Shown piece after piece: positions 62,088-64,000 of a stretch of 64,000 nt of DNA. The stretch spans positions 10,987,176 through 11,051,175 of the forward strand of contig NW_024037056.1 in assembly GCF_015706575.1 (NCBI RefSeq), in the 5' to 3' direction. Numbering within the stretch: the stretch's first letter is position 1; the number at the start of each line of letters is the position of its first letter. The notes beneath the pieces are model-generated. The model searched no databases, was not told the DNA's origin, and saw only the letters and a program-made list of their open reading frames with translations. The position numbers and the translations under genes are program-made. This DNA is from Patiria miniata (Eukaryota > Echinodermata > Asteroidea > Valvatida > Asterinidae).

Positions 62088-62104
62088 GGGGGGGGGGGGG
62101 GGGG
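62088..62104. repeat. Poly-G tract (17 G)
   Basis: An uninterrupted run of 17 G immediately after the MITE-like element and its duplication. Length is likely variable between individuals and error-prone in sequencing. It lies between two transposon insertions, with no further structure noted. Confidence 0.95.
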
Positions 62105-62130
62105 AGCTTTAGAGAGACTGGTGACAGACT

Positions 62131-63349
62131 TACCCATAAATGTGGCCAATTTACTGGGCCTAGGGCCTACCTTACCTCCGTAAATACATATAAAGGCCAC
62201 GCTTGTACAAAAACATGTCAAACTTTTTCAATTTTGATTTTCACATTTAGGCTTAGTTTGTACTAGACCTGTGAACGTGGCTACATGTACATAGCCACGC
62301 TTCAGTCTATAGTAAAAACACTCTATTGTGATCCGCGGTTACTAAAATGGAGTAACCGTTCAAGCCGAATTTCGGCTAGATTTGACAGAATATTTGCTTA
62401 CAAAAATGAGTTTTACAGAAAATCAGCAGACAATTTTTTTCGGAAATATTTTTTTCGGCAGAATTATGAAGATGAAGGAAAATGAAAAAGATTGGAAAGA
62501 AATATGGCACATTTGGTTTGAAAAACCTTCACTTTTTGAACAATCTTTAAAACAAATCCCTGCACAATGGAGCAGCATTACAAACTGGGTGATTTGGCAG
62601 ATCGCTTTCGAAGTGGATTTAGCAGAATTTTACATGGTATTACGGTCATCCTGCCATGTAAGACGGTTAGTCGGGTACCCACTGGTGATACTTCTTCCGT
62701 TTTGCGCATGCGGAACTCGGGTACCAGAGTGTCATGCCTGTCTTTGATTTTCTGATCATTTTGAAAACATTCGTTGTGACAAAGTTGTGCCGTACTTTAC
62801 ATCAAATTTCTTGGCAATGCCAGATCCAACACTCAGGGAAATTCACAGGACGCCAAACAAGTTAGTGATTCACCTATTGGCAATATTATACATGGTTATA
62901 TGTAGCGGATCAAAAGATAAAATGCTGTCGCTTGTATTTACCCGACAGAAGCGCGTGGCGTTGTATGCAACGCCACGTTCACGGGTCTAAGTTTGTACAT
63001 GTAGTTTATTTTTGCTTTAAAAGCATACTCACCCTCTTCATAGTTATAGGCTATTAAAGTGCTGCCTTTTTCAGATGTCTAATTTTCGTGAAATCTCATG
63101 TTGAAATTTTGATACGCAAATGAATCTGGAAATGTCATGAAAAACAGACATCTGAAAAAGGCAGCACTTTCTGATTAGCCTATAAAGAGGGTGGGTATGC
63201 TTCCAAAGCAAAAATTAACTACAAACTACATTGTAAGCCTTAATGTGAAAATCAAAATTTGACAAAGTTCGACATGTTTTTGTACATGGTGGAAGTGTGG
63301 CCTTTATTTACGGAGGTAGTCCAGTAAATTGGCCACGTTTATGGGGCTA
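62131..63349. mobile_element. Foldback transposon with long inverted arms, interrupted by a second element
   Basis: GTGACAGACT flanks it as a 10-bp direct repeat (62121..62130 and 63350..63359). The left end TACCCATAAATGTGGCCAAT matches the reverse complement of the right end, TAGCCCCATAAACGTGGCCA, and the similarity continues for over 200 bp, including a perfect 25-bp stretch (63056..63080 with 63146..63170) close to the centre. Without the inner insertion and one copy of its duplication the element is 484 bp and is almost entirely one imperfect hairpin with a loop around 63081..63145. It has no transposase. The long arms and 9-10 bp duplications resemble non-autonomous Mutator-like or foldback elements; the family is unknown. 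Confidence 0.85.
62264..62989. mobile_element. Nested MITE-like element (726 bp) within the foldback element
   Basis: AGTTTGTAC is duplicated on either side (62255..62263 and 62990..62998). The ends read TAGACCTGTGAACGTGGC and, from the other strand, TAGACCCGTGAACGTGGC: 17 of 18 identical. Directly inside each end is a hairpin: 62276..62283 with 62292..62299 at the left, and a perfect 10-bp stem 62954..62963 with 62968..62977 at the right. Two more small hairpins lie at 62336..62358 and 62363..62377. Open frames inside (for example 62382..62747) resemble no known transposase. It split the left arm of the outer element, so it is the younger insertion. Confidence 0.85.
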
Positions 63350-63359
63350 GTGACAGACT

Positions 63360-63616
63360 AGTCACAAGAGTGCTGAGTGGTACAAAACAGTGCCAAGTGA
63401 ATGTTTTCATGCATTACCGTCAATCACTATATCCCTAGGCATTTTTGTTTGGACTCATAGGAGTAACCTCAATTCTGCAAAATCCTCCAACTGCCTCCAT
63501 TTTAAAAATTAATAGCATACAGCTTCAGTCCTCCAAAATCCTCCCTCTTTTCTTGAATGTGGCCCTGACCTTGGAGGGGTGACCACTGCCTCAATCCTGC
63601 AAAATTCTCCAGCAAC
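63360..63616. other. Intergenic stretch with short imperfect repeats
   Basis: No gene is seen. A phrase similar to CCTCAATTCTGCAAAATCC occurs near 63469 and again, slightly changed, near 63589 (CCTCAATCCTGCAAAATTC), with a related CCTCCAAAATCCTCC near 63531. This suggests a locally duplicated or decayed repeat. Nothing else is recognised. Confidence 0.5.
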
Positions 63617-64000
63617 CAGTGTTCTAGCCAGGCATCAAATAGCGCTAGCACCCGCTACGCTTTCGGAAATAACCGCTACGCTTAAATCGCGCCGCTACGC
63701 TATAAATTTTGGTTGCGAAAAAAAAATATCTGCCGTTTGTTCGTATACAAGCGCAGCGACTTTGAGCATTGCGCACTGGCCGTACGACACAGCGAAAAAT
63801 AAACAACGATCCCACCGCATGTACCCCGTACGATACCCCTACCGTGATGCTGCGCCACACTTCCATTACACTACAGTTACACTTTGAGGCAGAGCCAGTA
63901 ACTTCCTGGAGCAGTGCGGAGGATTTCAAGTTTAAATTTATGTACGGCTGAGCATAAACAACACAAGGTCCGGCCCAAGACGTTGACACAGTGCATCCTC
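63617..64000. mobile_element. Possible left end of a hAT-like element, continuing past the window
   Basis: The sequence starting CAGTGTTCTAGCCAGG resembles hAT-type termini, which usually begin CAG.G. Shortly inside, the 10-mer CCGCTACGCT occurs three times at intervals of 21 and 19 bases (63652, 63673, 63692), like subterminal motif clusters of transposase binding sites. The other end and any 8-bp target duplication lie outside the window, so this cannot be confirmed. Short open frames on both strands here (63579..63887, 63645..63989) show no recognised domain. Confidence 0.3.

Noticed and set aside
62382..62747. 121-codon open frame inside the nested element
   Set aside because: It lies within a non-autonomous element and starts upstream of several equally good ATGs. 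It shows no recognisable transposase or other domain, and overlaps other frames of similar length.
63645..63989. 114-codon minus-strand and 102-codon plus-strand frames at the right edge
   Set aside because: They overlap on opposite strands in a repeat-like stretch containing the CCGCTACGCT motif cluster; neither has a recognised domain or convincing gene context.

Overview
The window is eukaryotic, very probably animal, repeat DNA. About 95% of it (1..60830) is one head-to-tail satellite array with a 219-bp unit, all in one orientation. There are about 267 unit equivalents once a 500-N gap and four inserted elements are subtracted. The array runs off the left edge and stops abruptly in mid-unit at 60830. 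The assignment to an animal, perhaps a marine invertebrate, is an inference from the density of short non-autonomous DNA transposons, the invertebrate-style tRNA-derived sequence and the lack of compact genes. No protein-coding gene is recognised, so a species cannot be named.

Array layout: 1..~3480 holds units with several sequence variants. ~3480..22966 is extremely homogeneous, with dozens of consecutive near-identical units. 22967..32994 becomes progressively noisier, mostly from one-base homopolymer indels, up to the N gap (32995..33494). 33495..49755 is again fairly regular. 49756..60830 has a higher-order structure: a recurring trio of variant units followed by a TTAA-flanked element of about 460 bp with CCCTAAA-type terminal inverted repeats (a piggyBac-like MITE). 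Four copies of the element are present (49760, 55897, 57455, 59672). Three are nearly identical; the first is a fine-grained blend of element and satellite sequence, best explained as a consensus-calling artefact.

Right flank (60831..64000): non-satellite sequence rich in small transposons. 61497..62071 is a MITE-like element with 19-bp inverted repeats and an apparent 9-bp target duplication; it contains a degenerate tRNA-like (SINE-head) sequence on the minus strand. 62131..63349 is a long foldback element with a 10-bp target duplication. It is interrupted in its left arm by a second element (62264..62989) with a 9-bp duplication and related termini. 63360..64000 holds short imperfect repeats and the possible start of another transposon.

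No gene pathway is visible. What can be read is a history: a satellite took up a TTAA-targeting MITE, and the MITE was then amplified together with its host units. The most useful results are the MITE-bearing higher-order repeat with an unoccupied paralogous site, the nested foldback transposons at the array edge, and several signs that parts of the assembled array are unreliable at base level.
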